DNA of 64,000 nt from Myroides albus (GCF_009711045.1 NZ_WMJX01000003.1:81966-145965); one strand, 5' to 3'. Shown: positions 18,242 to 28,036, counted from the first letter of the stretch. Translations and numbers: made by a program. Notes: a model not told the origin generated them from the letters alone.

Positions 18242-19429
18242 ATGAAACACTACTTAACGATATTTACGGGAATACTCTTGAGTTTATTTACCTTGAGCTG
18301 TACACAAGACGACAATCAGCTACAAGGCTATACGGGAGAGAACAGAATTGTCTTACAGCCAAACGGGACTCACATCTTACAAGATAACAGTACAGATGAA
18401 GTAACTGTCAATGTCTTCTTGGTTAATTCAATCACAGAAGCCGTTACACTGGAGTTCGCATTAGAAAACAATACGATAGATGGTAAAGATATTCTTACCA
18501 TTGAAAATCCTATTATACAGTTTGCTCCAAAAGAGAAAAAAGCACAACTAAAAATAAAGAGTTCATCAAGACAACTTTTAAGTGATGAAACCACAATCAC
18601 TATAAAACTAATCAACAATACAAGCAAACTCCCCTTAGATAAAGAGGTACAACTATTAGTCACCCCTATCAAAAAGGTAGAAGCACTAACAGATAAACAA
18701 ATTGAATTACTCGATGGTTATAAACGAAAGGGATTAGATCTTTATCCATTAATGGGAGAGATTAAAGTGAATACTACAATCAACTTTCCTGGAGGTGCTA
18801 ATCTCGAAACTATGTATCAAGCAGAAACTTCCCAAATAAATGGAATTACCACTATCACATTAAGCGATAAATCTACACCTGAACAACCAGTATTAAAAAT
18901 GGTGTCTAATCCTATGGGGATAGAAGGGTATTTATATAAACTACAGCGGTTGCTTACGATAGATGACAACGAGTTTTGGACTCAAGTACCTGCCTCTCAA
19001 CACATCATGAATTTGATCAACCTAAGTGCTACCAGCAAGGAAACTTTTGAAGTAGAATTAGACGATATATACATAGATTTAAAGACTAGAAAGCTATCAT
19101 ATACTAAAACCTTCCAAGATATATGGGGAGATGATTATACGATTGTACCATTTCAGTTTAAATACAGTGCATGGGATAGACTTAAGAAACTCTTAGACGA
19201 AGGAAATCCCCTTGCTATAGAAAACACAGAAATGGGAGGTACTGTAAACCCGTCATACTATCTCAATAATCAGGATATACAAGAAGATTATTACGATATG
19301 GGAGAAGGAGGTAACTACAGAACGACATCGGCTACATTAACAGATACGCATCTTAACTTTCAGTTCATCATAGGGCATGAACATGCAAATGACTACATCT
19401 TATTCACTGTTGAATACAAACTAAAATAA
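18242..19429 (+). CDS. Lipoprotein of a SusCD-type uptake operon, unknown family
   Basis: Predicted lipoprotein, 395 aa, lipobox TLSC with lipidated cysteine at about residue 20. It is followed by TQDDNQ, an acidic stretch resembling the flavobacterial lipoprotein surface-export signal. Residues about 30-145 look like a beta-rich Calx-beta or BACON-like domain (NVFLVNSITEAVTLEFAL, then TITIKLIN). The rest has no recognised motif. It lies 10 bases after the SusD-like gene and overlaps the M16 gene by one base (TAATG). Accessory cargo-binding lipoproteins are usual in this position, so I infer a surface substrate-binding role. Confidence 0.75.
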   Translation: MKHYLTIFTGILLSLFTLSCTQDDNQLQGYTGENRIVLQPNGTHILQDNSTDEVTVNVFLVNSITEAVTLEFALENNTIDGKDILTIENPIIQFAPKEKKAQLKIKSSSRQLLSDETTITIKLINNTSKLPLDKEVQLLVTPIKKVEALTDKQIELLDGYKRKGLDLYPLMGEIKVNTTINFPGGANLETMYQAETSQINGITTITLSDKSTPEQPVLKMVSNPMGIEGYLYKLQRLLTIDDNEFWTQVPASQHIMNLINLSATSKETFEVELDDIYIDLKTRKLSYTKTFQDIWGDDYTIVPFQFKYSAWDRLKKLLDEGNPLAIENTEMGGTVNPSYYLNNQDIQEDYYDMGEGGNYRTTSATLTDTHLNFQFIIGHEHANDYILFTVEYKLK

Positions 19430-22236
19430 TGAAACGTACTCAAATACTATATTTCTTTGCTTTAGTACTTTGCCCCCTGTTTGCAGTTGGGCAAGATACT
19501 TTATCTCCATTGCCTAAAGCAGATAATGCAATTTATGGTACATTAGACAATGGGCTAAACTATATTATCCATCCTATACCTCAACAGAAGACGGAATATC
19601 GTCTGGTCTTAAATGTAGGATCACTACAAGAACGAGATGATGAACAAGGATATGCACACTTCTTAGAACACATGCTTTTTAATGGTAGTGATGACTTTCC
19701 AGGTAGACAAGCCATTGATACATTACAGCGTTTAGGGTATCGCTTTGGCCGAGATATCAATGCTTATACTACCTATGAGCGTACTGTGTATGAATTATCC
19801 CTGCTCGATCAAAGTCAACAAAATTTAGCGATTACTATATTGGCGAACTTCTTAGGCAAAGCACACCTTAACACAGAGGATATTGAGAAAGAGAAGAGGA
19901 TCGTCATCCAAGAAATTAAGGACTTTGGGACAGCATCCGTTTTTAACAAAAAAAAGTTGGAAGGTAGTCAACACGCACATCGATTGCCTATCTCAAGTAT
20001 AGAAAACATTAAAGTACTAGACGCAAAAAGGTTAAAGGCATTTTATAAGCAATGGTACTCACCTTCTCTCGCTACTATAATTATCACAGGAAATGTAAAT
20101 CCAACAGAAGCTATACAACAGATTGAAACGAGTTTCAGCTCGTTTAAAGGGAACTCTACTTTAATGCGATCTCAAAGTTGGGATACCTTCTCCCCTTCAT
20201 TTGACAATGCATTAGAAATAGTAAACACCTCAGATACTCGTACTAATAAGGTTGAAATTATTCGTTTTAATAGTGCTCCCTTTTTATCTACTAAAGAAGG
20301 GTTTAAAGAACACACTATTGCACAATTGTATAAACAATGGTTAAGCAAGAAGCTTCGCCAAGCCAAGACACATACCTCTGCTCATAGCACGTGGTATCTA
20401 CCTAATAAAAATGAGGATGTCATAGAAATAACTGCCAAAACAAAGGAAGAACTATCTACTCGCATCCACTTAGTAGCAAGTGTGCTAAATACAATGAGTT
20501 TAAAGGGAATTCACAAAGAAGAATTAGAAGCTTATAAACAGCACTTGCTCAATCAATCTGCTATTTCTACTGAGGAGGATGCATACTTCTTAGCTAATAA
20601 CTATATAGACCAAGTCGTTGTGAATAGTCATTACTTGACAGATCGACACAAAATTCAATTATTAGAAGAAATTCTATCGACAATCACAGCAAATGATCTT
20701 GTAGTAAAACACGAAAATACATGGTCGGTAGATAGACAAAATTTGTACTTATGCACCGTAAATAGCAATATCTTCTCAATTCATTCTATTCAAGAATTAA
20801 ATGACTCCTGGAATGAAGGCAAGACTAAAACACTCCTCTTTAAAGACAAAAAAGAAAAGAAAAAACAAGAAAGAACACAAGGTTCGTTTCACTGGAAGAC
20901 GATGCCTCCTATAGTTAAATCAAATGATAATGCCGTTGTAAAAGAGCATATTTACAACCACATTGGGGTAACTGAATTAACCTTAGCAAACGGTCTACGC
21001 ATTGGTATTAAACCCACTCATGCTACGGATAATAATATCATACTCACTGTCTTTACCAGAAATGGCTTAAATCTTATCCAGGAACAAGAGCAAAAGTATT
21101 ATCAAGACGCCAGTTACTTTATTGACTCTGCATGGATTCATGGCCTAACTAAAGATGGGTACTTACAAGTGGGAGCTGATAGAGAGGTATCCACACTGGT
21201 AAGCCTCTCTAATGAGGCAACTATTGTCAATACTTCAAGTAGATTAGGACATATTAGAGATATGTTTGAATGGACCTACCGCAAAATGTATGATTACATA
21301 GAACCAAAAGAGGATTTTAATGAATATATACAAGAGAGCATCGTGTCTTTAGAACATGAGCCTATACCTTCTACTTTATTAAACAATCCTTCTATTCAGC
21401 TCAGTCATCAAATAGAAGAATACAAAAAAGGAACGCCTTTTATTCAAGAAGAATTAAACACAATAGCAGATTGGCAAAAGGTTAAGTTAGAAAGCTTCTT
21501 TGAGCTTTATCAACAAACATTTGCAAACTTAGACCAAGTGTACATATTGATCTCTGGTAACTTTAATGTAGAAGATATAAAGGCTGAATCAATCGCATAC
21601 TTTGGTAGTTTAGTTACTACGCCACATACTTCTTACCTAAAAGAAAACAACAAACCAAAGGCACAAATAAACGATATCAAGCGAGTGACTATACCAAGTG
21701 CAGATGTAGAACGCACTGAAGCAACACTTGTATTTAATGGAAGTATTAATCCAACACTCAAAGAAAGTATCCTTGCTCAGATGGTAAGAGAATTGTTTGA
21801 CAATAAATTCTTACAGTTATCAAGGGAAAAAGAGGGATTAGTATATTCTCCTTCTTCTTCAATAGATGTTGCGATTTATCCAACGCCCAAAACGTCTGTT
21901 AGTCTATACTTTTCTGCAGCTTTATCCGATATAGAAAAGCTTGAAAACTTAGCTAAAGAGGTGATTCAGTCTATACAGACAAGACCAATATCAACAAAGG
22001 ATTTAGATCAAATGAAATTAGCTGTACTCAACAACAAACAGCTTCATTTAACGGAATTCAGCACTTACCAGTGGATAGAAAAGCTGCGTGAAGTTCAGCT
22101 TAATTTTGGATCTTTGAAGGACTTTAATGACTATGAGAATATACTTAACAGCATTACCCCAAAGGATGTACTAAATACAGCAAATTCTATATTTGATAAG
22201 ACTAATTACGGTGTATTCTTAGTTACACCAAAATAA
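19429..22236 (+). CDS. M16-family (insulinase/pitrilysin-type) zinc metallopeptidase
   Basis: Exported peptidase, 935 aa, with a signal peptide (residues 1-21, ending AVGQ). The inverted zinc motif HFLEH is at residues 77-81, with a glutamate-rich EKEKRIVIQE about 75 residues later that supplies the third ligand. Two M16 units are present: the active N-terminal half and an inactive C-terminal half (from about residue 510), which contains the FSREKEGLVYS-like block near residue 800. M16 enzymes degrade peptides in a closed chamber. As the last gene of the SusCD operon it probably processes imported peptides in the periplasm. Confidence 0.9.
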   Translation: MKRTQILYFFALVLCPLFAVGQDTLSPLPKADNAIYGTLDNGLNYIIHPIPQQKTEYRLVLNVGSLQERDDEQGYAHFLEHMLFNGSDDFPGRQAIDTLQRLGYRFGRDINAYTTYERTVYELSLLDQSQQNLAITILANFLGKAHLNTEDIEKEKRIVIQEIKDFGTASVFNKKKLEGSQHAHRLPISSIENIKVLDAKRLKAFYKQWYSPSLATIIITGNVNPTEAIQQIETSFSSFKGNSTLMRSQSWDTFSPSFDNALEIVNTSDTRTNKVEIIRFNSAPFLSTKEGFKEHTIAQLYKQWLSKKLRQAKTHTSAHSTWYLPNKNEDVIEITAKTKEELSTRIHLVASVLNTMSLKGIHKEELEAYKQHLLNQSAISTEEDAYFLANNYIDQVVVNSHYLTDRHKIQLLEEILSTITANDLVVKHENTWSVDRQNLYLCTVNSNIFSIHSIQELNDSWNEGKTKTLLFKDKKEKKKQERTQGSFHWKTMPPIVKSNDNAVVKEHIYNHIGVTELTLANGLRIGIKPTHATDNNIILTVFTRNGLNLIQEQEQKYYQDASYFIDSAWIHGLTKDGYLQVGADREVSTLVSLSNEATIVNTSSRLGHIRDMFEWTYRKMYDYIEPKEDFNEYIQESIVSLEHEPIPSTLLNNPSIQLSHQIEEYKKGTPFIQEELNTIADWQKVKLESFFELYQQTFANLDQVYILISGNFNVEDIKAESIAYFGSLVTTPHTSYLKENNKPKAQINDIKRVTIPSADVERTEATLVFNGSINPTLKESILAQMVRELFDNKFLQLSREKEGLVYSPSSSIDVAIYPTPKTSVSLYFSAALSDIEKLENLAKEVIQSIQTRPISTKDLDQMKLAVLNNKQLHLTEFSTYQWIEKLREVQLNFGSLKDFNDYENILNSITPKDVLNTANSIFDKTNYGVFLVTPK

Positions 22237-22396
22237 CATTCTACTTGTTACTTACCTGACTGCTATCTCACTATGATAATTTAATGAGAAAATACTAAAG
22301 ATTAGTCTTAATTAGATCAAGATACATCTTTTATGACATACTCTTTCACATAAGATAATTATCACAGAACTGAATACACAGGGTAAATAAATAAAA

Positions 22397-22431
22397 AAAA
22401 CGGATTATTCCGATCGAGAATAATCCGTTTT
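22397..22431. terminator. Bidirectional terminator
   Basis: A 14-bp perfect stem (AAAACGGATTATTC / GAATAATCCGTTTT) with a 7-base loop lies between the M16 and DUF3857 genes. A long A run on the left gives a strong T run for the minus-strand gene. Confidence 0.85.
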
Positions 22432-22451
22432 CTAATAGTCACTTAATATGC

Positions 22452-24425
22452 TTATTCAAGTTCAACTTCAATCGTTATTTGCTCTTGTAACTTATTATAG
22501 AAGCTGTTGTATACCTGTTTTATATTCTCGTAATACTCTGGTTCAATGACCGCTTTTGATTTAAGCAAACCGACCATTACCTCTATCCTATTGTTTTTCC
22601 TTGTATATTTTACTTGAGCTGATACACCAGAATCAACATCTTTAATTTCTAAATCATCTGGCAACACATCAACCTTATACCCTTTAGGAATTAAAAGGGA
22701 AACAGAATAAGTATATGAATTAGGAAAGGCAAAGTCGATAGGGTAAAGCCTATTATCTGTCACAAAAGGATTGCTTTTCCCATCATAGAATTGAAAGAGA
22801 TTGACAAAAAACTTATTGTTAAAACTAAAACTTCCATTTGGTTTATTCACACCAAACGATATTCGAGCAATATTCTTATCCACCGTCCTATTGTCATTAA
22901 GAACAAAATTGTGAACAGATAGCCCTGGGTTTACAAACTCTAACTCCTTTATATATTTAAACCTTCCCATAAAACTAAACTTTTCTTTTACAAAAAAAGC
23001 TTCGTAATTATCATAGGCGTGGATTGCTGTACCTGTCAAGGAACCATTAGGTTTAAACTCTAATTGATAATTCTCCTTTCGAGAAGAAACAAAAGCAGGT
23101 GTAGAGATTAAGTCTTTCGTACCTTCTTTGTCACTAAACATAGTAACAACACCATTTAGATTGTCAATTGGAATTACACCTATAGAGGCATTTTTACTTG
23201 AGGCATCTAAAAAATAGTAGCTACCTTCACTTTGTAAAACAGCTATAAGGTTATTGTAGTACATTCCTTGCCATTCCTTTTTCTTCCCATTGCTACGTGT
23301 ACTAACCAAAGCAGGGTTTGCATCTAATCCAACATATCGCAGCATTGAGATTAACATGAGATTAATATCAGCAGTATTTCCCTGCCCTCTTAAATAAGTG
23401 CTCTTCAGTCCGTTTTCTGGGTAAATGCCGTACATTCCATTCCAAGTAACTTCCTTCTGAAGGTAATTTAGTATCAAATCAGCTTTCTCTAAATCACTCT
23501 TTGCAGATAAATCAAGTTGACTTATTTTTTTTCTGTAATAGCGGTCATTTAAAATTTCCTTCCAATAGCGTTTATTCTTCTGTAAGTTTTCAAAAAACGT
23601 TTGTTTTGTTCCTAAAACTTGTTGCTGTTTACTTCCAGGAAATTGTACACTACTCAAATCAAATCTAACCTTATTGATATAATTGGCAGCATTATCTACC
23701 AAGACTTCTTCAGAAAAAGTGGGAACATTAAGTGCGACAAGTGTTTTCTCTAATGTTTTAATCGTATTCGAATCCAGTAAACCATTTCCGTATTTCACAT
23801 CGATAATACTCTCATTTGACGCAATCTTTTGACTACCTGTTTGAATCATCTGATACGTAAAATAAGTTGGAATGCGCATGGTATAAATAGATCTTTGTTT
23901 AGGCAAATCTCCTTGTATAAACCATTCAGGCAAGACATCTAAATTCTCCGATAACTTTTTATATCGATAAGTAATTATACTGCCTTCAGGGATATTGGGA
24001 ATCTTGGTAAAATCTACACCTTTCTCGCGGTAATCCCCCTCCTTCTTTGATTCAAAAGATGTTATTTTAGTTTTTGTGATTTCATTGTTTACTAAAGAAT
24101 AAACATAGACTTCATCGATAGTGACATCTTCTGCATAAGCACCTCGAACAAAATAAGGTATTGTAAAGGATAATTTACTAAGGTCCCGCTCCTTGTAAAG
24201 CTTAATTTTTCGAGTAACTTCTTCGCCTGATATAAAATTTCCGTCCCTTAAGTTAATATCAAAATACACCTTGTTCTTTTCATCTACAATGACAGCACCA
24301 CTTGTAGGAAACGCTCTATTCTGCTTTTCTAATAATTCTTCTTTAGTTACATTGTCTATTGATACCTGAGCAATACTACTAAAAGTACTCAAAACTAAAA
24401 ATGAGATAAGAAATATTTTTTTCAT
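22452..24425 (-). CDS. DUF3857/transglutaminase-like domain protein
   Basis: Exported protein, 657 aa, with a signal peptide (residues 1-19, ending SSIAQ). The N-terminal half fits DUF3857 (IPNIPEGSIITYRYK). The middle carries a transglutaminase-like core (about residues 290-400, with NGLKSTYLRGQGNTADINLML and YFLDAS). The usual catalytic cysteine position in this core is not obvious: G-Q-G-N-T-A-D replaces the common G-x-C-x-D pattern, so it may be inactive as an enzyme. Function is unknown; such proteins are common in Bacteroidota. It has its own terminator and a probable promoter. Confidence 0.8.
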   Translation of the reverse strand: MKKIFLISFLVLSTFSSIAQVSIDNVTKEELLEKQNRAFPTSGAVIVDEKNKVYFDINLRDGNFISGEEVTRKIKLYKERDLSKLSFTIPYFVRGAYAEDVTIDEVYVYSLVNNEITKTKITSFESKKEGDYREKGVDFTKIPNIPEGSIITYRYKKLSENLDVLPEWFIQGDLPKQRSIYTMRIPTYFTYQMIQTGSQKIASNESIIDVKYGNGLLDSNTIKTLEKTLVALNVPTFSEEVLVDNAANYINKVRFDLSSVQFPGSKQQQVLGTKQTFFENLQKNKRYWKEILNDRYYRKKISQLDLSAKSDLEKADLILNYLQKEVTWNGMYGIYPENGLKSTYLRGQGNTADINLMLISMLRYVGLDANPALVSTRSNGKKKEWQGMYYNNLIAVLQSEGSYYFLDASSKNASIGVIPIDNLNGVVTMFSDKEGTKDLISTPAFVSSRKENYQLEFKPNGSLTGTAIHAYDNYEAFFVKEKFSFMGRFKYIKELEFVNPGLSVHNFVLNDNRTVDKNIARISFGVNKPNGSFSFNNKFFVNLFQFYDGKSNPFVTDNRLYPIDFAFPNSYTYSVSLLIPKGYKVDVLPDDLEIKDVDSGVSAQVKYTRKNNRIEVMVGLLKSKAVIEPEYYENIKQVYNSFYNKLQEQITIEVELE

Positions 24426-24479
24426 TTATACTCTACTTAAAATAATTGAGAAGAAAGGTAAGGTATTCTTTGAGAAAAA

Positions 24480-24510
24480 CAAAGATGTTTAAGATAGATC
24501 AATCCAGCAA
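24480..24510 (-). promoter_or_regulatory. Possible promoter for the DUF3857 gene
   Basis: The minus strand reads TTG (24508-24510), a 20-base spacer and CATCTTTG (24480-24487). This is one mismatch from TAnnTTTG. It lies 55 bases before the start. Confidence 0.35.
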
Positions 24511-24519
24511 TAATAATAA

Positions 24520-24544
24520 AAACCAAGACTATTCGTCTTGGTTT
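24520..24544 (-). terminator. Terminator at the end of rsgA
   Basis: A 10-bp stem (AAACCAAGAC / GTCTTGGTTT) with a 5-base loop overlaps the rsgA stop codon at 24529-24531. It is followed on the minus strand by TTATTATTATT rather than a pure T run. Confidence 0.6.
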
Positions 24545-25494
24545 CTTCCTTCTTTATAAACATCTGTTCGATAATTTTCGTCCTCTCCATCTAAGATCTG
24601 TATATAGCTCTTGTATCTTGACCAAGCTAACAAATCATCGTCTAAAGCATCTTTGACAGCACATTGAGGTTCTTCTCTATGCAGGCAATTATTAAACTTG
24701 CACTGATCTTTCAAGGCGAAGAACTCAGGAAAGTAATCCCCTACTTCTTGTGGCTCCATATCCACAATACCAAACCCCCTGATTCCAGGTGTATCGATAA
24801 TTTGGGCATCAAAAGAAAGATCAAACATTTCAGCAAAGGTTGTTGTATGTTGCCCTTGTTGATGCTGCTGTGAAATCTCAGCTGTCTTTAGATTCAAGCC
24901 AGGCTCAATCGCATTGATTAAAGTAGATTTTCCTACCCCGGAATGTCCAGAAAACATCGAAACATTTCCTTTCATTCTCTCTTTCACTTCCTCTATACCT
25001 TTACCCGTCATGGCAGAAACACGTAAGCACTCATATCCAATTTGACTGTAAATGTACTGAAGATAAAGTTGTTCATCTAAGGCTTCTTCCGAGAAAGTAT
25101 CTACTTTGTTAAACACCAATACTGTCTTAATACCATAAGCTTCAGCGGTAACTAAAAAGCGATCAATAAAGCTCGTTGTTGTGACAGGATTATCAATAGT
25201 TACAAGTAAAAACACTACATCGATATTCGATGCAATAATATGAACTTGCTTTGATAGATTGACTGATTTACGGACAATGTAATTCTTTCTTGTCTCAATT
25301 ATATCAATTACTCCTGTAGTCACATCATTTGTCGTTTCCAACTCAAATTGTACATGGTCTCCAACTGCAATAGGATTAGTACTCTTGATCCCCTTTATAC
25401 GGAATTTTCCCTTTATACGGCAATCATAGAATTCGCCATCCTCACTCTTAACCGAATACCAACTACCTGTTGATTTGTAAACGATTCCCTTCAT
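24529..25494 (-). CDS. rsgA: Ribosome small-subunit-dependent GTPase A
   Basis: Circularly permuted GTPase acting in late 30S ribosome maturation, 321 aa. An N-terminal OB fold (about 1-75) precedes the permuted G domain with motif order G4 (VFNKVDT), G1 (GHSGVGKSTL), G3 (DTPGIRGFG). A C-terminal zinc-binding segment (CKFNNCLHREEPQC) is complete. It starts 14 bases after the stop of the DAHP synthase gene, so the two are probably co-transcribed. Confidence 0.95.
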   Translation of the reverse strand: MKGIVYKSTGSWYSVKSEDGEFYDCRIKGKFRIKGIKSTNPIAVGDHVQFELETTNDVTTGVIDIIETRKNYIVRKSVNLSKQVHIIASNIDVVFLLVTIDNPVTTTSFIDRFLVTAEAYGIKTVLVFNKVDTFSEEALDEQLYLQYIYSQIGYECLRVSAMTGKGIEEVKERMKGNVSMFSGHSGVGKSTLINAIEPGLNLKTAEISQQHQQGQHTTTFAEMFDLSFDAQIIDTPGIRGFGIVDMEPQEVGDYFPEFFALKDQCKFNNCLHREEPQCAVKDALDDDLLAWSRYKSYIQILDGEDENYRTDVYKEGRNQDE

Positions 25495-25508
25495 ATAATA
25501 CTCTTATC

Positions 25509-26597
25509 TTACTTTTCTTCTTTATTAATAATCTTATCTTGTCTATAGATACTCTCTTGGTGAATAGCTGTATAAATATTAGTAATGAACTCCTCGGTAA
25601 ACCCAATGTGTTTTCCTTCCTCTTGCATTTTCTCCAATATTTTCGTCCATCTATCTTGTTGGAACACGGCTACGTTTTTCTCTTTCTTCAATGTACCGAT
25701 AGAATCAGATATCACCATTCTCTTTCTCAACAAATCCAATAATTTACTATCCATATCATCGATTTGGATACGCATTCCTTGTATTCTTTGTAAGAAATCC
25801 TCTGTGTCATCTGTTGCATTTCTCACCTTCAAATTAGCGATAATATCGCTTAATTGTTCTGGAGTAACTTGTTGAGCAGCATCACTCCAAGCGTTATCAG
25901 GATCACAGTGAGTTTCAATCATTAACCCATCGTAATTCAAATCCAATGCTTGTTGAGATACTCCTAATATCTTCGTTCTATTTCCTGTAATATGTGATGG
26001 ATCACAGAAAATTGGAATATTTGGCAAATGTAACTTTAAATCTAATGGTATTTGCCATTCTGGAATATTTCTATACTTTGTTTTTTCGTAAGTACTAAAA
26101 CCTCTGTGGATAACACCCAGTTTTTTAATACCTGCTTTTGCTAATCTTTCTACTCCACCCATCCATAAAGATAAGTCTGGATTAACAGGGTTTTTAATTA
26201 GTACTATTTTATCAGTACCTTCAAGTGCATCGGCAATTTCTTGTACAGCAAAAGGGTTAACAGCTGTACGCGCACCAATCCACAAAATATCGATGTCGTG
26301 TTCCAAACACAATTGAACGTGTTCGGCAGTTGCTACTTCTGTTGCAAGTAACATTCCCGTTTCAGCTTTCACTTGTTGCAACCATTTTAATCCAATGGCT
26401 CCAACACCTTCAAACCCACCTGGACGAGTACGAGGTTTCCAGATACCAGCGCGATAGACCTTTACTTCTTTTGGCAAAGATTTAGCGATTCTCATTACTT
26501 GTTCTGGGGTTTCTGCACTACATGGTCCTGCAATTATTGCAGGATTTTGTCCTTGGAATAAAGACATCCAATCCTTGTTTACATCAAGTTTTTCCAT
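25509..26597 (-). CDS. Bifunctional DAHP synthase / chorismate mutase
   Basis: First enzyme of the shikimate pathway fused to the branch-point enzyme of phenylalanine/tyrosine synthesis, 362 aa. Residues about 1-265 form a type I-beta DAHP synthase (IAGPCSAETPEQ, KPRTRPGGFEGVG, GVIHRGFS, CDPSHITG). Residues about 275-355 form an AroQ chorismate mutase helical domain (RIQIDDMDSKLLDLLRKRM, then RWTKILEKM). This domain order is usual in Bacteroidota. No clear -7 box was seen in the 170-base upstream gap. rsgA follows. Confidence 0.93.
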   Translation of the reverse strand: MEKLDVNKDWMSLFQGQNPAIIAGPCSAETPEQVMRIAKSLPKEVKVYRAGIWKPRTRPGGFEGVGAIGLKWLQQVKAETGMLLATEVATAEHVQLCLEHDIDILWIGARTAVNPFAVQEIADALEGTDKIVLIKNPVNPDLSLWMGGVERLAKAGIKKLGVIHRGFSTYEKTKYRNIPEWQIPLDLKLHLPNIPIFCDPSHITGNRTKILGVSQQALDLNYDGLMIETHCDPDNAWSDAAQQVTPEQLSDIIANLKVRNATDDTEDFLQRIQGMRIQIDDMDSKLLDLLRKRMVISDSIGTLKKEKNVAVFQQDRWTKILEKMQEEGKHIGFTEEFITNIYTAIHQESIYRQDKIINKEEK

Positions 26598-26767
26598 TGG
26601 TTTAAATATTTACATTAATAACGACTTTTAATTGAGTGGAAAATTACGATTTTATACTCAAAAAGGGATACAATTTAAGCTAAAGAATTAGAATATTTAT
26701 ATTTTTAAAAGATTAATTGTTTATAAATAAGTATTTTTACGCCTTACTCAATCAAAAATCAAAGTAA

Positions 26768-27610
26768 ATGACATTATTAACCTTTACACTAATTATGTTC
26801 TTAGGAGCTTTTGCAGCAGGTTTTATAGGGTCACTTTCAGGTTTGGGTGGAGGAATTATCATTATTCCTCTTCTTTCTGTTTTCTTAGGGGTGGATATGC
26901 ATTATGCCATTGGTACAGCCTTAGTAGCAGTTATTGCAACCTCATCCGGATCCGCCTCTGCTTATGTAAAAGAAGGTATAACGAATATGCGATTGGGAAT
27001 GTTTTTAGAAATAGCCACTACAGCAGGAGCCGTAATTGGCGCTATTATTTCGACAAATGCTCCTACCTCAATCTTAGCAATCGTATTTGGACTTACACTG
27101 ACTTTTTCATCTATTAATTCACTTAGAAAAAAAGAGGATCACTTAGTATTACCCGAAGATTCATCTGCTCTTGCCCGCAACTTAAAATTAAACAGCAGTT
27201 ATCCAACTCCATCAGGAGAAAAAGTAAAATACGGAATGACCAATATTGTCGGTGGATTCAGTATGATGGGAATTGCAGGTATGATGTCCGGACTTTTAGG
27301 AATTGGTTCAGGAGCTTTTAAAGTAATTGCAATGGATACAATCATGAAAGTACCCTTTAAAGTTTCAACAACTACAAGTAACTTCATGATGGGAGTGACA
27401 GCTATTGCAAGTTCTGTTATCTATATCCAAAAAGGCTATATCGAACCGAGTATATGTATGCCAGTGATTATAGGTGTATTGATCGGCGCTATGGTTGGAG
27501 CAAAAGTTTTGGTAAAAGCTAATCCTAAGAAACTAAAAGTATTCTTTGCTTTCTTAATTTTGGCATTAGCTATAAATATGATGTATAATGGTATAATGGG
27601 TAATATATAA
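26768..27610 (+). CDS. TauE/SafE-family anion (sulfite-type) permease
   Basis: Integral inner-membrane protein, 280 aa, about eight hydrophobic segments. The family's two repeats open with glycine-rich motifs: GSLSGLGGGIIIIPLL (about residues 22-37) and GMMSGLLGIGSGAFKV (about 173-188). TauE/SafE proteins export sulfite, sulfoacetate or related organosulfur anions, or take up sulfate-like anions. The substrate here is unknown. It is followed 3 bases later by a DUF1634 gene, a recurrent pairing. Confidence 0.88.
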   Translation: MTLLTFTLIMFLGAFAAGFIGSLSGLGGGIIIIPLLSVFLGVDMHYAIGTALVAVIATSSGSASAYVKEGITNMRLGMFLEIATTAGAVIGAIISTNAPTSILAIVFGLTLTFSSINSLRKKEDHLVLPEDSSALARNLKLNSSYPTPSGEKVKYGMTNIVGGFSMMGIAGMMSGLLGIGSGAFKVIAMDTIMKVPFKVSTTTSNFMMGVTAIASSVIYIQKGYIEPSICMPVIIGVLIGAMVGAKVLVKANPKKLKVFFAFLILALAINMMYNGIMGNI

Positions 27611-27613
27611 ACT

Positions 27614-28003
27614 ATGAGTACAGCAAAATTCAACGACTCAGACTTACAAAGCATCATTGGTAATGTCTTGAGATATGGTGTATTACTTGCCTTGACAGTA
27701 GCAGTGATTGGGGGAATTATCGTAATGTTTACCAAGTCAGGTAATACAGTAGACTTTAGTACGTTTATAGAAAAAGACGACAATATATTCAATGTAATTA
27801 ATCGCATATTTGCAGGAGTGGGACATGGAGATGGTGAATCAATCATCTTTCTTGGGATACTGTTACTTTTTATAACACCTGCTTTGCGTTTGTTACTTTC
27901 ATTAGTGTCTTTCTTTTTTGAAAAAGACTGGTTATATGTATTTATTTCTCTGATAGTGATTGGAATCATAGTACTGAGTGTAACCTTAGGTTTTTCGCAT
28001 TAA
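27614..28003 (+). CDS. DUF1634 membrane protein
   Basis: Integral membrane protein, 129 aa, with three hydrophobic segments (about residues 17-38, 76-95 and 105-125). The opening DSDLQSIIGNVLRYGVLLA followed by a central GDGESIIFLGILLLFITPALR is the DUF1634 pattern. Its position directly after the TauE-like gene, 3 bases apart, suggests it is a partner or regulator of that permease. The biochemical role is not known. Confidence 0.8.
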   Translation: MSTAKFNDSDLQSIIGNVLRYGVLLALTVAVIGGIIVMFTKSGNTVDFSTFIEKDDNIFNVINRIFAGVGHGDGESIIFLGILLLFITPALRLLLSLVSFFFEKDWLYVFISLIVIGIIVLSVTLGFSH

Positions 28004-28036
28004 ATCAATAGTCAATTCTTTATAAACAGCTATAAA

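Noticed and set aside
27436-27969. 177-codon ORF opposite the TauE and DUF1634 genes
   Set aside because: It is antisense to two supported membrane-protein genes, with isoleucine/proline-rich shadow composition.
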